From NCBI RefSeq assembly GCF_029215985.1, contig NZ_JAEMVC010000004.1:1-64000 (forward strand): DNA of 64,000 nt. Reading direction: 5' to 3'. Below, piece after piece: positions 1-12,498 of the stretch. Numbering within the stretch: the stretch's first letter is position 1; each line of letters begins with the position of its first letter. The notes beneath the pieces were generated by a model. That model worked only from the letters and a program-made list of their open reading frames with translations, had not been told where the DNA came from and made no database searches. A program made the position numbers and the translations under genes. This stretch comes from Sulfurimonas sp. SAG-AH-194-C21. GTDB lineage: Bacteria > Campylobacterota > Campylobacteria > Campylobacterales > Sulfurimonadaceae.

Positions 1-816
<816 letters not shown>

Positions 817-939
817 TAGAGTAAAGAGAAAACATTCGTTTGTTTATCTTACAAAGAAAATCTCACGAGAGATACCGTTTTATATTAGTTCTTCTTCTTG
901 CTTAGTTTTCAGTGATCTATTTATTATCACAATAAAAGT

Positions 940-1015
940 GGGGGATTAGCTCAGCTGGGAGAGCGTCTGCCTTGCACGTAGAAGGTCAACAGTTCGATCC
1001 TGTTATTCTCCACCA
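940..1015 (+). tRNA. tRNA-Ala, anticodon TGC
   Basis: This is a 76-nt cloverleaf between 16S and 23S. The acceptor strand GGGGGAT at 940-946 pairs with ATTCTCC at 1005-1011 using two G-T pairs. The anticodon arm TCTGC / GTAGA encloses CTTGCAC, giving anticodon TGC (alanine). The T-arm TTCGATC is present and the CCA end is encoded at 1013-1015. It is the only tRNA in the spacer. The tRNA-Ile often found beside it in bacterial rRNA operons is not seen. Confidence 0.96.
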
Positions 1016-1087
1016 TTTTTAAAACGATTTAGAATTCAAATATAAGTTTTTATTAGAAAGTTTATATTTGGTTTTTAAACCAAAAGT

Positions 1088-1305
1088 TCATTAAATTATA
1101 ATTGTTAAAGTCAACAACTTAATTATAGAAATATAATTAAACTAAATAACTACAATAAACAGATAGAATCATCAACCTTGTTTAAAGTATTTAGTCTTTG
1201 AAACTCGCAAGAGTTTCTCTTCAGTGACCCCAGCGGTCAAAGCGGAATAAGGAAGCTTAGCTTTCTTATGGGACTATAACAGTACATTAAATAAGGTAGT
1301 GAACG
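1088..1305 (+). other. 5' strand of the pre-23S processing stem
   Basis: Three segments of the spacer before 23S are complementary, in antiparallel order, to the spacer after 23S. 1088-1115 pairs with 4317-4344 (26 of 28 positions), 1140-1152 with 4288-4300 (13 of 13), and 1288-1305 with 4242-4259 (18 of 18). Bacterial 23S precursors are known to be released by RNase III from a stem that brings both flanks together. This is the expected arrangement, with unusually extended pairing. Confidence 0.75.
1119..1140 (+). other. Hairpin with GAAA tetraloop in the 16S-23S spacer
   Basis: Perfect 9-bp arms TTAATTATA (1119-1127) and TATAATTAA (1132-1140) enclose a GAAA tetraloop. It lies between two segments that can pair with the far side of 23S, so it may cap or branch the precursor rRNA fold. 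A second small hairpin, GAAACTC-GCAA-GAGTTTC, lies at 1200-1217. Confidence 0.5.
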
Positions 1306-1317
1306 CAATATAGAATA

Positions 1318-4216
<2,899 letters not shown>

Positions 4217-4241
4217 AACCAGTTCTTAAATGAACACAATT

Positions 4242-4344
4242 CGTTCACTACCTTATTTAGTGTATTACTAATAAGAGATTAGTTTACTAGTTATTTAGTT
4301 AGGTCTTAGTGCCTTTGTTGACTTTACCAATTATACTTTAATGA
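4242..4344 (+). other. 3' strand of the pre-23S processing stem, 23S-5S spacer
   Basis: Segments 4242-4259, 4288-4300 and 4317-4344 are complementary to 1288-1305, 1140-1152 and 1088-1115. Together they would close a long stem around the 23S gene. The 200-nt spacer holds no tRNA. Confidence 0.75.
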
Positions 4345-4417
4345 GTACATACTCATTTACCCTCAAACAACTTTACAAGTTGTATCTAAGAACATATTGA
4401 TGTTTTTAGACACAACT

Positions 4418-4538
4418 TGTCTAGGTGGCTATAGAGAGGGGGAAACGCCTGGTCCCATTCCGAACCCAGAAGCTAAGCCCCTCTTCGCTGATAATACTTG
4501 TCCTTTCAGGATTGGAAACGTAGGTCGTTGCCTAGTTA
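4418..4538 (+). rRNA. rrf: 5S ribosomal RNA
   Basis: This is a 5S-like sequence of about 120 nt. The internal block CCATTCCGAACCCAGAAGCTAAGCC (near 4455-4480) is the universal 5S loop region, and the terminal helix forms from CTAGG at 4421-4425 with CCTAG at 4531-4535. A TTTTTT run at 4543-4548 just past the helix may serve as the transcription end of the rRNA operon. The short open frame across it is spurious. Confidence 0.93.
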
Positions 4539-4615
4539 GTTGTTTTTTACTTCATTCACTTTCACATTTCAATACACATAATTTATAGAATATTATATAT
4601 TACTTTAGGATGTTT

Positions 4616-5299
4616 ATGACTTTAAATAACGATTGGTCAAACTTCTTAGACATAGAATTTCAAAAAGATTATTATATTAACCTTTTAAAATTCATTGAAG
4701 ATGAATATGCAAATAAAACTATTTATCCCAAAAATGAAGATATATTTAGAGCTTTTAATTTACTTCCATTAAGTGAAGTAAAAGTTGTAATTATAGGTCA
4801 GGATCCTTATCATGGGTCAAATCAAGCAAATGGTTTAGCTTTCTCCGTTACTTCTAATGTTAAAGTACCACCTTCATTAAAAAATATATATAAAGAACTT
4901 CTCGATGATACTGACTGTGGTATACCTATCAATGGAGATTTGACTTCATGGGCTAAACAGGGTGTATTACTTATAAATAGTGTTCTTACAGTAGAAAAAG
5001 CATCTCCCCATTCACATAAAAATAAAGGATGGGAAATATTTACTGATAATGTTATTAAAAATTTGTCTAATGATTATGAAAATATAGTATTTGTTTTGTG
5101 GGGTGGACCTTCGCAAAAAAAAGAAGTTTTGATTGATACTAAAAAACATTTACTACTTAAAGCTCCTCATCCATCTCCACTCTCTTCTTATCGAGGTTTT
5201 TTTGGATCAAAACCATTTTCTAAAATAAACAACTATTTAAAAGAGCATAAACAAGAAGAGATAAATTGGTGTCTTAGTTCACAACAAACTCTGCTATAA
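4616..5299 (+). CDS. ung: Uracil-DNA glycosylase, family 1
   Basis: It removes uracil from DNA as the first step of base excision repair in the cytoplasm. The water-activating motif GQDPYH is present near residues 61-66 and the catalytic His motif HPSPLS near the C-terminus, with the LWGGPSQKK segment between them. Length (227 aa) is normal for the family. The first ATG at 4610 overlaps the AGGA at 4607-4610, so the ATG at 4616, spaced 5 nt from that AGGA, is the better start. It is a single gene directly downstream of the rRNA operon. Its 3' end overlaps the convergent nuclease gene by 26 bp. Confidence 0.95.
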   Translation: MTLNNDWSNFLDIEFQKDYYINLLKFIEDEYANKTIYPKNEDIFRAFNLLPLSEVKVVIIGQDPYHGSNQANGLAFSVTSNVKVPPSLKNIYKELLDDTDCGIPINGDLTSWAKQGVLLINSVLTVEKASPHSHKNKGWEIFTDNVIKNLSNDYENIVFVLWGGPSQKKEVLIDTKKHLLLKAPHPSPLSSYRGFFGSKPFSKINNYLKEHKQEEINWCLSSQQTLL

Positions 5300-6278
5300 C
5301 AGCCAGGTGATCTGAGTAACCTTTTCCTTTATGTACTCGAGGCTTTTTACGGCTCATCTTCCATCTATTGATACTTTTACCACTAAAGAGATATTTATCC
5401 TTATGTGAGTGTATACTATTGGTTTTATAATGAATGCCACTACTTTTTACAAGAGAAGGAGATATTAAAATATTGTCTAAAGCTTCTTTCTTACCTCTAT
5501 ATATATACGAGTACCTATTTTCTTCATTGGTGTCATACCAAAGGTTGTAAAATTCTCCCTTTGGAAGTGTAGTTTGAGTAGATACTTTAGTATGCTCTTT
5601 AGTTGCTAGTATATGATTTATACCTGTAATACCATCTGTATCATTATGTTTTCTTTTTCTTTTAAATAAGATATCTTCTTCATAATGAGAGTTAAAATCT
5701 CCGAGGACAATTATATTTTTATCTAAGCCAAGTTCTTCTGTGCGTTTTAAAACTTTTTTAGCAGACACAACTCGCATGCTCTCAGGGCCAGACTTTGATT
5801 TCCAGTGATTAACTAATACATAAAGCTCATTGTTATTGATTTTAAACTTAGCTTCTAAGATATTTCTATACCTATATGAAGACTTCACAGCGATCTCATG
5901 AGTATATACAAAAGGAATTTTACTTAGTATCGCTACTTTAATGGTTGTATGTTTATAGTTTGCTATTTTATGGTACTGATAGTATAAACCTTTACGTTTA
6001 AGCTCAAATCGTAAATCTTTTAAAGCTTGCTCTGATTCTATCTCTTGGAGTCCTATGATGTCGGCGTTTATATCAAAAATTACTTTGGCAATATTATGAA
6101 GTTTGATAGTATAGTTTTTTTTATTCCATTGAGAGTATGAGTTGGGTATATACTCTTTGTACTCATGCCCACTTCTTTTTAAGTCGAAAAGGTTTTCTAC
6201 ATTATATGTTGCTATTTTCACTATTTGTGCTCCTTGGAGTAGGGATAAAAGACAAAAGAAAATAACAAATATTTTCAC
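5274..6278 (-). CDS. Secreted endonuclease/exonuclease/phosphatase (EEP) family protein
   Basis: This is a 334-aa Mg-dependent phosphoesterase fold of the DNase I/EEP superfamily. Visible family motifs are TYNVENLF near residue 25, GLQEIE near 77, LGDFNSHYEED near 195 and YSDHLAV near the C-terminus. An N-terminal signal peptide (MKIF, hydrophobic stretch, LLQGAQ) predicts export. The substrate (DNA, RNA or a phosphorylated lipid) cannot be told from sequence. The start is a GTG that shares one base with the TAG of the upstream peptidase gene, so translation is probably coupled. It is the last gene of a four-gene minus-strand operon. Confidence 0.85.
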   Translation of the reverse strand: MKIFVIFFCLLSLLQGAQIVKIATYNVENLFDLKRSGHEYKEYIPNSYSQWNKKNYTIKLHNIAKVIFDINADIIGLQEIESEQALKDLRFELKRKGLYYQYHKIANYKHTTIKVAILSKIPFVYTHEIAVKSSYRYRNILEAKFKINNNELYVLVNHWKSKSGPESMRVVSAKKVLKRTEELGLDKNIIVLGDFNSHYEEDILFKRKRKHNDTDGITGINHILATKEHTKVSTQTTLPKGEFYNLWYDTNEENRYSYIYRGKKEALDNILISPSLVKSSGIHYKTNSIHSHKDKYLFSGKSINRWKMSRKKPRVHKGKGYSDHLAVIAEFVVN

Positions 6279-8227
6279 TATTTTATGCCATTTAAACGCA
6301 GTAGTTTACTTGTGTCAGGATCTCTATTCATTAACTCTTTAAAAAGCTCTTGCATACTTTTCGCACCGCCACCCTTTAAGATGACATCGAAATACTTTTG
6401 TGCTGTTTTTGACTCAAATATTCCCTCATCAATAACAGAGTAAAATGCATCAGCACTTAAAACCTCTGCCCATTTGTAACTATAATAGCCTGCAGCATAT
6501 CCACCGGCAAATATATGTGCAAATCCATTTTGGAACTTGTTGTACTCGGGTGTTTTAATAAGTGCAGTCTCTTTTCTAATCGTATTAAGGATATTTTGAA
6601 CTTCATCAGATGTATAAACTCCATTATGAACTTTAAGGTCAAAGATTGAAAATTCTAGTTGTCTTAACATTCCCATGGCAGATAAGAAGTTCTTACTACG
6701 AACAAGTTTATCTATCATAATATCTGAAATTGTCTCATTAGTTTTGTAATGGGTCGCGAACATTTTTAGTACTAGTGGTTCATAAGCAAAGTTTTCTAAA
6801 AACTGAGAAGGAAACTCAACTGCATCCCACTCCACACCATTAACACCACTTACTTCATTCTCTTTAACTTGAGAAAGGATATGATGGATTGTATGTCCCA
6901 TCTCATGAAAAAGAGTAACAACATCATCATGACGAAGCAGAGAAGGATTTGTATCACTCGAAGCTGGAAAATTACAAACTACAAAAGCAGATGCTAATTG
7001 CTCTTCCCCTTTTTCGTTTAAACAGTGTGTTTGATAGTTATGCATCCAAGCACCACCGCGTTTAGATTCTCTTGCTTCTAAATCAAGGTAGATTCTCGCT
7101 CTGAGTCTGTCTTTTACATATACATCATAAGAGAAAGCCTTTTTATGCCATAACTCTTCTTCTACTTTTACAAATTTCATTCCAAAAAGTTTGGTTAAAA
7201 AATCAAACATTCCATTAACAACACTCTTTTGCTCAAAATATGGTCTATACTCTTCTTCATCAATGTTATACTGTGCTTTTTTTAGTAACTCGCTATAAAA
7301 GGCTGTATCAAAACTCTGTAAATCTTTAGGAGCACTGTTTTGTAACTCACCCAGTTCTTTTTTTGCTTGATTTTTAGAGTTTTTGAGAAGATTTTGTAAA
7401 AAATCTAAAACTTCTTCTTCACTATTTGCCATTTTACTAGAGAGTGAGTACTCTACATAGTTTTTAAAACCTAAAAGTTTGCTCATTTCATCTTTTAGTG
7501 CAAGAATTTCTTCTATAATTTTTGCATTCTCTGGTGAACGTGATACGTATGCTGTGTAGAGTGCTTCACGAATAGTTTCATTTTTACCGTATGTCATATA
7601 TGCTATGTACGAAGGCATTTGTAGAGTAAATTTATATTTAGTTATACCATCTTCTTCAAACTTTGCATTCTCAATCTCACTACTTGGTAAACCATCTATA
7701 TCCGCTTCATCCGTGATAATGTATGTGTAATCATTTGTAGCATTTAAAAGGTTTTGAGAAAAGTTATTTGTTAATTCACTTTTTCTAATGTTTATCTCTT
7801 CAAGTCTTTTTTTAACATCAGCATCTAGATGTGCACCGCTAAGTTCAAAGTGTTGAATATTTAAATCTAAAACTCTTTTTTGCTCGTAGTTGAGAGTACT
7901 TACTTCATCTGTTTGAATCTCTTTATATGCCTTATATATTTCTATATTTTGCGAAAGTCTTGTTGAATACTCAGTTATAATAGGAAGACTTTGTGTATAG
8001 ACTTCTTGAGTCTCCTTAGAATTATTCACTGCGTTTAAGTGAGAAAGGGGAGTGAAAAAATGTTCTAGTTTCTCTTCCATCATCTGCATATGTTTTACAA
8101 AAGAGTTATAAGTTTTACTCTTTTGCTCTAGTAAATCCTCAACTCTTTTTGTATTTTCTTCTAAGATACTCTCTAATTCTTGTATGAAATTATCTAAATC
8201 ACATTTAAACTGTAAAAATTTTGACAT
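6278..8227 (-). CDS. M3-family metallopeptidase (oligopeptidase A / oligoendopeptidase type)
   Basis: This is a zinc oligopeptidase of about 649 aa expected to degrade short peptides in the cytoplasm. The zinc motif HEMGH (HExxH) lies near residues 440-444, followed by the downstream Glu region NGVEWDAVEFPSQ, as in the thimet oligopeptidase/PrlC family. The length is typical of PrlC-type M3 enzymes. A longer frame begins at 8263, but the ATG at 8227 has an AAGGA sequence about 10 nt upstream and begins MSKFLQF, so it is preferred. It lies 22 nt after the protease gene and overlaps the nuclease gene by one base. Confidence 0.88.
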   Translation of the reverse strand: MSKFLQFKCDLDNFIQELESILEENTKRVEDLLEQKSKTYNSFVKHMQMMEEKLEHFFTPLSHLNAVNNSKETQEVYTQSLPIITEYSTRLSQNIEIYKAYKEIQTDEVSTLNYEQKRVLDLNIQHFELSGAHLDADVKKRLEEINIRKSELTNNFSQNLLNATNDYTYIITDEADIDGLPSSEIENAKFEEDGITKYKFTLQMPSYIAYMTYGKNETIREALYTAYVSRSPENAKIIEEILALKDEMSKLLGFKNYVEYSLSSKMANSEEEVLDFLQNLLKNSKNQAKKELGELQNSAPKDLQSFDTAFYSELLKKAQYNIDEEEYRPYFEQKSVVNGMFDFLTKLFGMKFVKVEEELWHKKAFSYDVYVKDRLRARIYLDLEARESKRGGAWMHNYQTHCLNEKGEEQLASAFVVCNFPASSDTNPSLLRHDDVVTLFHEMGHTIHHILSQVKENEVSGVNGVEWDAVEFPSQFLENFAYEPLVLKMFATHYKTNETISDIMIDKLVRSKNFLSAMGMLRQLEFSIFDLKVHNGVYTSDEVQNILNTIRKETALIKTPEYNKFQNGFAHIFAGGYAAGYYSYKWAEVLSADAFYSVIDEGIFESKTAQKYFDVILKGGGAKSMQELFKELMNRDPDTSKLLRLNGIK

Positions 8228-8249
8228 ATTTGTTTTTTCCTTTTTTTTG

Positions 8250-9338
8250 TTAATCTTCTTCATCGCGTTTTTGAACTATCGCTCCATACTCGTTTATTAA
8301 AATATCATCATATTTATTTGAGAACTTTATAAGTCTCTCAATGGCAATCTTACCCTCATCAAATGTCAAAGAAGAATCAACAATCAAGTAAGAGAGATAG
8401 ATACTATTTTCATTAATTGAAAACTGTAAGTAAGAGAGTTCGTCATTTTCTTTGAGTAGGTAGTCATAGATTTTATCTATATTTTGACTTGGTATTGCAC
8501 AGAGTTTTGCATCACCGATAATGACACCATTTTCATAGTAGTTGATATCTATGCGTGCGGTTCCCTCATCTATTCTCCATGAGGCTAAAGAACGCCGTGC
8601 TAACATAACATTTATATCTAAAGCACTTAAAATATCTTCTATCATTTTTGTAGGACCAGTTGGGTTGTAACCTTTTCGTCTGAGTTTAGCAACTTCTAGT
8701 TTTACACCACATTTAGGGCAATAGTCATTACTAATGTTTTTTTCTTCTATAAGATTTTTACACGAAGGACATTTAATGATATTTTCTTCATTTTGAGTAG
8801 TAAACGCAGTGAGTGCATCTTGTAGATAAAAGTACGGCAGAGCAAATCCGAGGTTATTCGCATTTTGGATTATAAAAGTATTGACTCCTACCACTTCTCC
8901 TTTTATGTTGAGTAGAGGACCACCACTGTTTCCAGGGTTAATTGCAGCATCAATTTGTATGTACTCTAAATCATCTTGAAGTCTTGATGCACGTGATACA
9001 ATTCCTTCTGTCGCTGTATAGTTAAGACCATAAGGATGACCGATTGCGACAACTGTATCCCCGTCGTTGACATGTATCTGTGCTAGAGTTAAAGCTATAG
9101 AAGGTTTCTTAAATTCGCATTTTATAAATGCAAGGTCAAAAAAAGGATCATCATAAATAACAGTCGCAATAGTCCGTGAAATCTTTTTCGCACTCACTAC
9201 AACTTCTTTAAGTCCACCAACTACATGAGAGTTAGTGATGATAATATCACCGATGATAAATCCAGTACCACTTCCATAAGGAGTCATAATCTGCATAATA
9301 TTTTCAATCTGTTTTTCGAGGATAATTTGTGTATTCAT
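8250..9338 (-). CDS. Trypsin-like (S1C/DegP-type) serine protease with zinc ribbon and C-terminal extra domain
   Basis: The 362-aa protein has a catalytic triad: His38 in TNSHVV, Asp69 in FFDLAF and Ser138 in NPGNSGGP. There is no signal peptide or membrane segment and no PDZ domain, unlike periplasmic DegP/HtrA, so it may act in the cytoplasm. Residues 190-210 carry a CxxC...CxxC zinc ribbon (C190, C193, C207, C210). The last 135 residues look like an alpha/beta domain similar to YbjN/CesT-type chaperone folds, a weak assignment made by eye. It lies 3 nt after the 438-aa unknown gene, and its GAGG ribosome site lies inside that gene's end, which implies coupling. Confidence 0.82.
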   Translation of the reverse strand: MNTQIILEKQIENIMQIMTPYGSGTGFIIGDIIITNSHVVGGLKEVVVSAKKISRTIATVIYDDPFFDLAFIKCEFKKPSIALTLAQIHVNDGDTVVAIGHPYGLNYTATEGIVSRASRLQDDLEYIQIDAAINPGNSGGPLLNIKGEVVGVNTFIIQNANNLGFALPYFYLQDALTAFTTQNEENIIKCPSCKNLIEEKNISNDYCPKCGVKLEVAKLRRKGYNPTGPTKMIEDILSALDINVMLARRSLASWRIDEGTARIDINYYENGVIIGDAKLCAIPSQNIDKIYDYLLKENDELSYLQFSINENSIYLSYLIVDSSLTFDEGKIAIERLIKFSNKYDDILINEYGAIVQKRDEED

Positions 9339-9341
9339 AAC

Positions 9342-10658
9342 TTAGACCTCTTCAAAATCGAGATTTTTTAACATAATATAGTAAGAATTTGAAAATTCAT
9401 TGAGGGATGCAAAATTTAAACTCTCACTGTCAATAATTAAAGACGGATATGTCTGTGAAGCTTTCTCTTGAATTTTTTTAAGGGTGTTGAGTATACTGCG
9501 TTTAGAAAACTTTTGTGCCTCTTCATCGTAAAGGAGTGTAAAATCTAAGTCCTTGAAAAAAGAACTATTTTGGACTTGTACTAAAATATGAAAAAGTTCT
9601 TTTAAGATAGAGTTCATACCATAGTTATAAAGAGAATAAAAAGCGATATAGTTATAAATAGTAGGAATAACATGTGTATAACGGTTATGTTTGTACCATC
9701 GTATTTTATTTTGCGACTCATTTATAAATATAACGACATCATCATAAGATGATTTTTCAATAGGATTAAAAGTATATTTTGTCTTATAAAAACTCTTAGT
9801 AAAATCTTCATATTTAAGTTCTTTGAGTTCCAGTGTGTACTTTTTGAGTTCTTCATTTTTTGACTCTATTGTAGAGTGCTCATTTGAAAAATACTCTAGA
9901 GCTTTTTTAGAGAGTTGATGGTGGATTTCACATTTAATTGAGAGTAGGTAGTCAATTTTAAAGAGGATATTTAGGTATAAAAAAGATTGCATTCCTGTAT
10001 TGTCATTTGAAGGCAGTGTGAGTACTTTTTGCTCTAACTCTTCTATCCATAACATTAAGTATTTATACTTTACTTTGAGCTGTTTATCTTCTACTTTTTG
10101 TAAATGCTGTGTATCTTGGAGTTGTATATCTGGAAACTCACTTTTGAGATGCTCTTTATCGTAGTCACCATTTATAGCCAACTCTCGAAGAGGAAAAAAT
10201 ATCTTTTGAGGGGAGAGCGATATATTGTCTTGATGTAGTTTTAGTTTTATAAACTTCTCATCACTAAAGTAGTTTACATAAGTGAGTTGATAGTTTCTCT
10301 CTAATAAGTAGCGTTTAATAGCAACACTAGCCTCGGATGTTTTAAGGATATTTATCTCAGCATAGAGGCTTTCTTTTGTTACTTTACCTTTTATCTTCGC
10401 TAAACCTTGATATATCTCAAAGTTGAGTTCGATTTGAGTTTTTTTTAAAATGATGTTTTGATTGGATGTGTCATTGGTGAAGTTTATAATTGACTTGAAA
10501 AACAACTCATAAGCATTTAAGATATCTTTTTTCTCAAAAGCTTCATAAGATTCTTGAAAAAGCTCTTCTTCATCTGGTGCAAGTGAAGCATTTATACCTC
10601 TTCCAAAAGTAATCATACTGTCATTGGGTGTATCTTGGAAAAAATTTAACCAGTTCAT
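9342..10658 (-). CDS. Uncharacterised 438-aa cytoplasmic protein, first gene of the protease operon
   Basis: I do not recognise this protein. It is 438 aa, rich in Lys, Glu, Leu and aromatic residues, mostly helical in appearance, with no signal peptide, membrane segment or metal-binding cysteine cluster. Residues 35-60 (acidic, with FQESYEAFEKKD) look like a TPR-like helix pair. It leads the operon: a TATAAT-like -10 lies on the minus strand at 10700-10695 and the start codon is about 30 nt downstream of the predicted transcription start. Tight spacing to the protease gene (3 nt) suggests that it is a partner, substrate or regulator of the protease. That is inference only. Confidence 0.75.
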   Translation of the reverse strand: MNWLNFFQDTPNDSMITFGRGINASLAPDEEELFQESYEAFEKKDILNAYELFFKSIINFTNDTSNQNIILKKTQIELNFEIYQGLAKIKGKVTKESLYAEINILKTSEASVAIKRYLLERNYQLTYVNYFSDEKFIKLKLHQDNISLSPQKIFFPLRELAINGDYDKEHLKSEFPDIQLQDTQHLQKVEDKQLKVKYKYLMLWIEELEQKVLTLPSNDNTGMQSFLYLNILFKIDYLLSIKCEIHHQLSKKALEYFSNEHSTIESKNEELKKYTLELKELKYEDFTKSFYKTKYTFNPIEKSSYDDVVIFINESQNKIRWYKHNRYTHVIPTIYNYIAFYSLYNYGMNSILKELFHILVQVQNSSFFKDLDFTLLYDEEAQKFSKRSILNTLKKIQEKASQTYPSLIIDSESLNFASLNEFSNSYYIMLKNLDFEEV

Positions 10659-10694
10659 AAACTCACTTTAAAATATATCTTTATTGTAAAGGAT

Positions 10695-10700
10695 ATTATA
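10695..10700 (-). promoter_or_regulatory. Putative -10 element for the 438-aa/protease/peptidase/nuclease operon
   Basis: TATAAT on the minus strand, about 37 nt before the ATG at 10658. Campylobacterota housekeeping promoters rely mainly on the -10 box and often lack a -35, which fits here. Confidence 0.5.
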
Positions 10701-10732
10701 GTAAAAGAGTCTTAAAATGTATAGCCGATAAT

Positions 10733-12370
10733 TTATTTCAATAAAAAATATATAAGTATGAAGTTTGTAAAAGTCATAGCTGCAAAGGCGATTTTATAAA
10801 ACAGAAGTGGAGATTTTTCTATAAGTGATGCACTTTTTATAAAGTATGGTTTGACTTTTTTTGGATTTGTAAGTTCATATTTCATCTCAGAGTAGTGGGT
10901 ATAGCGTTGCTCTTTATCCAGAGCAATTGACCTCATTATGACACTATCAAACCAAGCTGGAATATTTGAGTTATAAGTACTCGGTCTTTTTGCTTCTTTA
11001 AATGTTGGATTTTGAAATGGTTCTATTTCACCATATGGATATTTCCCCGTGAGTGCGAGGTAAAGTGTGACCCCTATAGAGAATACTTCTGTAGACTCAT
11101 TGATAGACTCGTCTAAGAAACGTTCAGGTGCTAAAAAGCTTGGTGTTCCACTTTTTGTATTAATCGAGAAAACTTCTGTGATACTACCAAAATCTATAAT
11201 TTTAAACTCTAAGTTTGCATCATCATCTTTAGCTATCATAATATTTGGTGGTTTTATATCGCCATGAACTAAGTCGTACTTGATGAGAAACTGAGACATA
11301 TTTAAAAGAGTTGAGGCTAACTCTACTGTGTCATCTATAGTTACATGTTTGTTTTTTAAGTAGCTATCTAAGTCTTCACCATGAAAAAGTTGCATTACAT
11401 AGTAACGCATCGTTCTATTTTTTGGTATAACAGACTTTGGAAAAAAGTTTGCCTTAAGGCGTTTAGCATTCCATGCCTCTTTTACAAATAAATCTAGAAC
11501 TGCTTCATCATCAAGTGCTTGTGTAGGTGCAAACTTAAGTACATAATCTTTTGTTTTCTTATGTACTAACCAGGTTCTTTCATTTTGAATAAGAGGTCGA
11601 ACAAGGGTATATCCATCAATAAGTTGATTTTTCTTGAGACTTTTTGGAATTTCTAGTTGTTGTTGCTTTAGTATTTGTAATTCATCTGCTTGTAAAATAT
11701 CAATAACGACAGCTGTAGTATCATCAGGGAGATCATCTTCTTCTAGTTTACTCGCCTTTTTTACTAATGCATGAGCCCCTTTATCTATATAAGTCAGTAA
11801 GGTGTTTTCATCTAAAGTATTATAGAGCCCATCGCTACAGAGTAAAATTGAGTCATTTTTCTGCAAGATATTTTCAAAGTAGTAAATCTCAACACCACTA
11901 GCAATACCGATAGCCTGTGTTAAAACATTTTCATAACCCTCTTCATCCATAGCATGGTCAGATGATAATTGTGTTAGCTTCTCCTCTCTATGAAGATATA
12001 CACGACTATCCCCTACATTTGCACCATAGAGTCTATTCCCTTGGATTACTACAATAGTTAAGGTAGTTACTAGTTCACTTGATTCATAATTAACTTGAGA
12101 TTCTTGGTAAAGTATGGCATTTATCGCTTCTATGAAAGTTTTGATAGACTTCTCAATACTCCATGATTTTGGACGAATTTTAAAGTTGTTCATTAAATGC
12201 TTTGTTGTTCTTTGTGCTGCTTGTGCTCCTTCAGTAGCACTTCCAACACCATCACAAACAATAGCAACTGTTAAATCCCCAATAGTTTTTACATCATAAA
12301 AATCATCACCTTTAAGCTCTTTTTGTTTTGCTAGGGAAAAACCTGAGAATTTAATATTATCTGATACCAT
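10733..12370 (-). CDS. PP2C-type phosphatase fused to a Ser/Thr protein kinase, membrane anchored
   Basis: The 545-aa protein has two catalytic halves. Residues 1-235 are a PPM/PP2C phosphatase with metal-binding aspartates in VCDGVGS (D40), GANVGDSR (D121), LCSDG (D180) and DDTTA (D216-D217). Residues 253-505 are a Hanks-type kinase with Lys279 in YVLKF, the HGD catalytic loop (D371), DFG (D393) and an APE-like LAPERF. The glycine-rich nucleotide loop is degenerate. One membrane helix lies near 523-543. The same phosphatase-kinase-tail architecture is known beside NarK and NirB in pseudomonad nitrate-assimilation operons, so a role in regulating nitrogen uptake is plausible given the nitrate genes nearby. 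The gene has no close co-transcribed partner. Confidence 0.88.
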   Translation of the reverse strand: MVSDNIKFSGFSLAKQKELKGDDFYDVKTIGDLTVAIVCDGVGSATEGAQAAQRTTKHLMNNFKIRPKSWSIEKSIKTFIEAINAILYQESQVNYESSELVTTLTIVVIQGNRLYGANVGDSRVYLHREEKLTQLSSDHAMDEEGYENVLTQAIGIASGVEIYYFENILQKNDSILLCSDGLYNTLDENTLLTYIDKGAHALVKKASKLEEDDLPDDTTAVVIDILQADELQILKQQQLEIPKSLKKNQLIDGYTLVRPLIQNERTWLVHKKTKDYVLKFAPTQALDDEAVLDLFVKEAWNAKRLKANFFPKSVIPKNRTMRYYVMQLFHGEDLDSYLKNKHVTIDDTVELASTLLNMSQFLIKYDLVHGDIKPPNIMIAKDDDANLEFKIIDFGSITEVFSINTKSGTPSFLAPERFLDESINESTEVFSIGVTLYLALTGKYPYGEIEPFQNPTFKEAKRPSTYNSNIPAWFDSVIMRSIALDKEQRYTHYSEMKYELTNPKKVKPYFIKSASLIEKSPLLFYKIAFAAMTFTNFILIYFLLK

Positions 12371-12453
12371 AAATTAAGACCTTTTGTAATGTAGTATATT
12401 GTATCGGAAATATTTTCTTTTGAGAAGAAGTGGATGAGTGCTTTTTAATCAGT

Positions 12454-12482
12454 ATCAAACATGCGATAAAAACATGTTTGAT
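12454..12482. terminator. Perfect 10-bp inverted repeat between porin and kinase genes
   Basis: Arms ATCAAACATG (12454-12463) and CATGTTTGAT (12473-12482) enclose a 9-nt loop. It lies 17 nt past the porin stop on the minus strand and could end porin transcription, but no T-tract follows, so a role as mRNA-stabilising hairpin or protein-binding site is equally possible. Confidence 0.45.
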
Positions 12483-12498
12483 ATAAGAATGGATAAGT

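Noticed and set aside
1016..1317. A tRNA-Ile in the 16S-23S spacer
   Set aside because: No second cloverleaf could be found; only tRNA-Ala is present.
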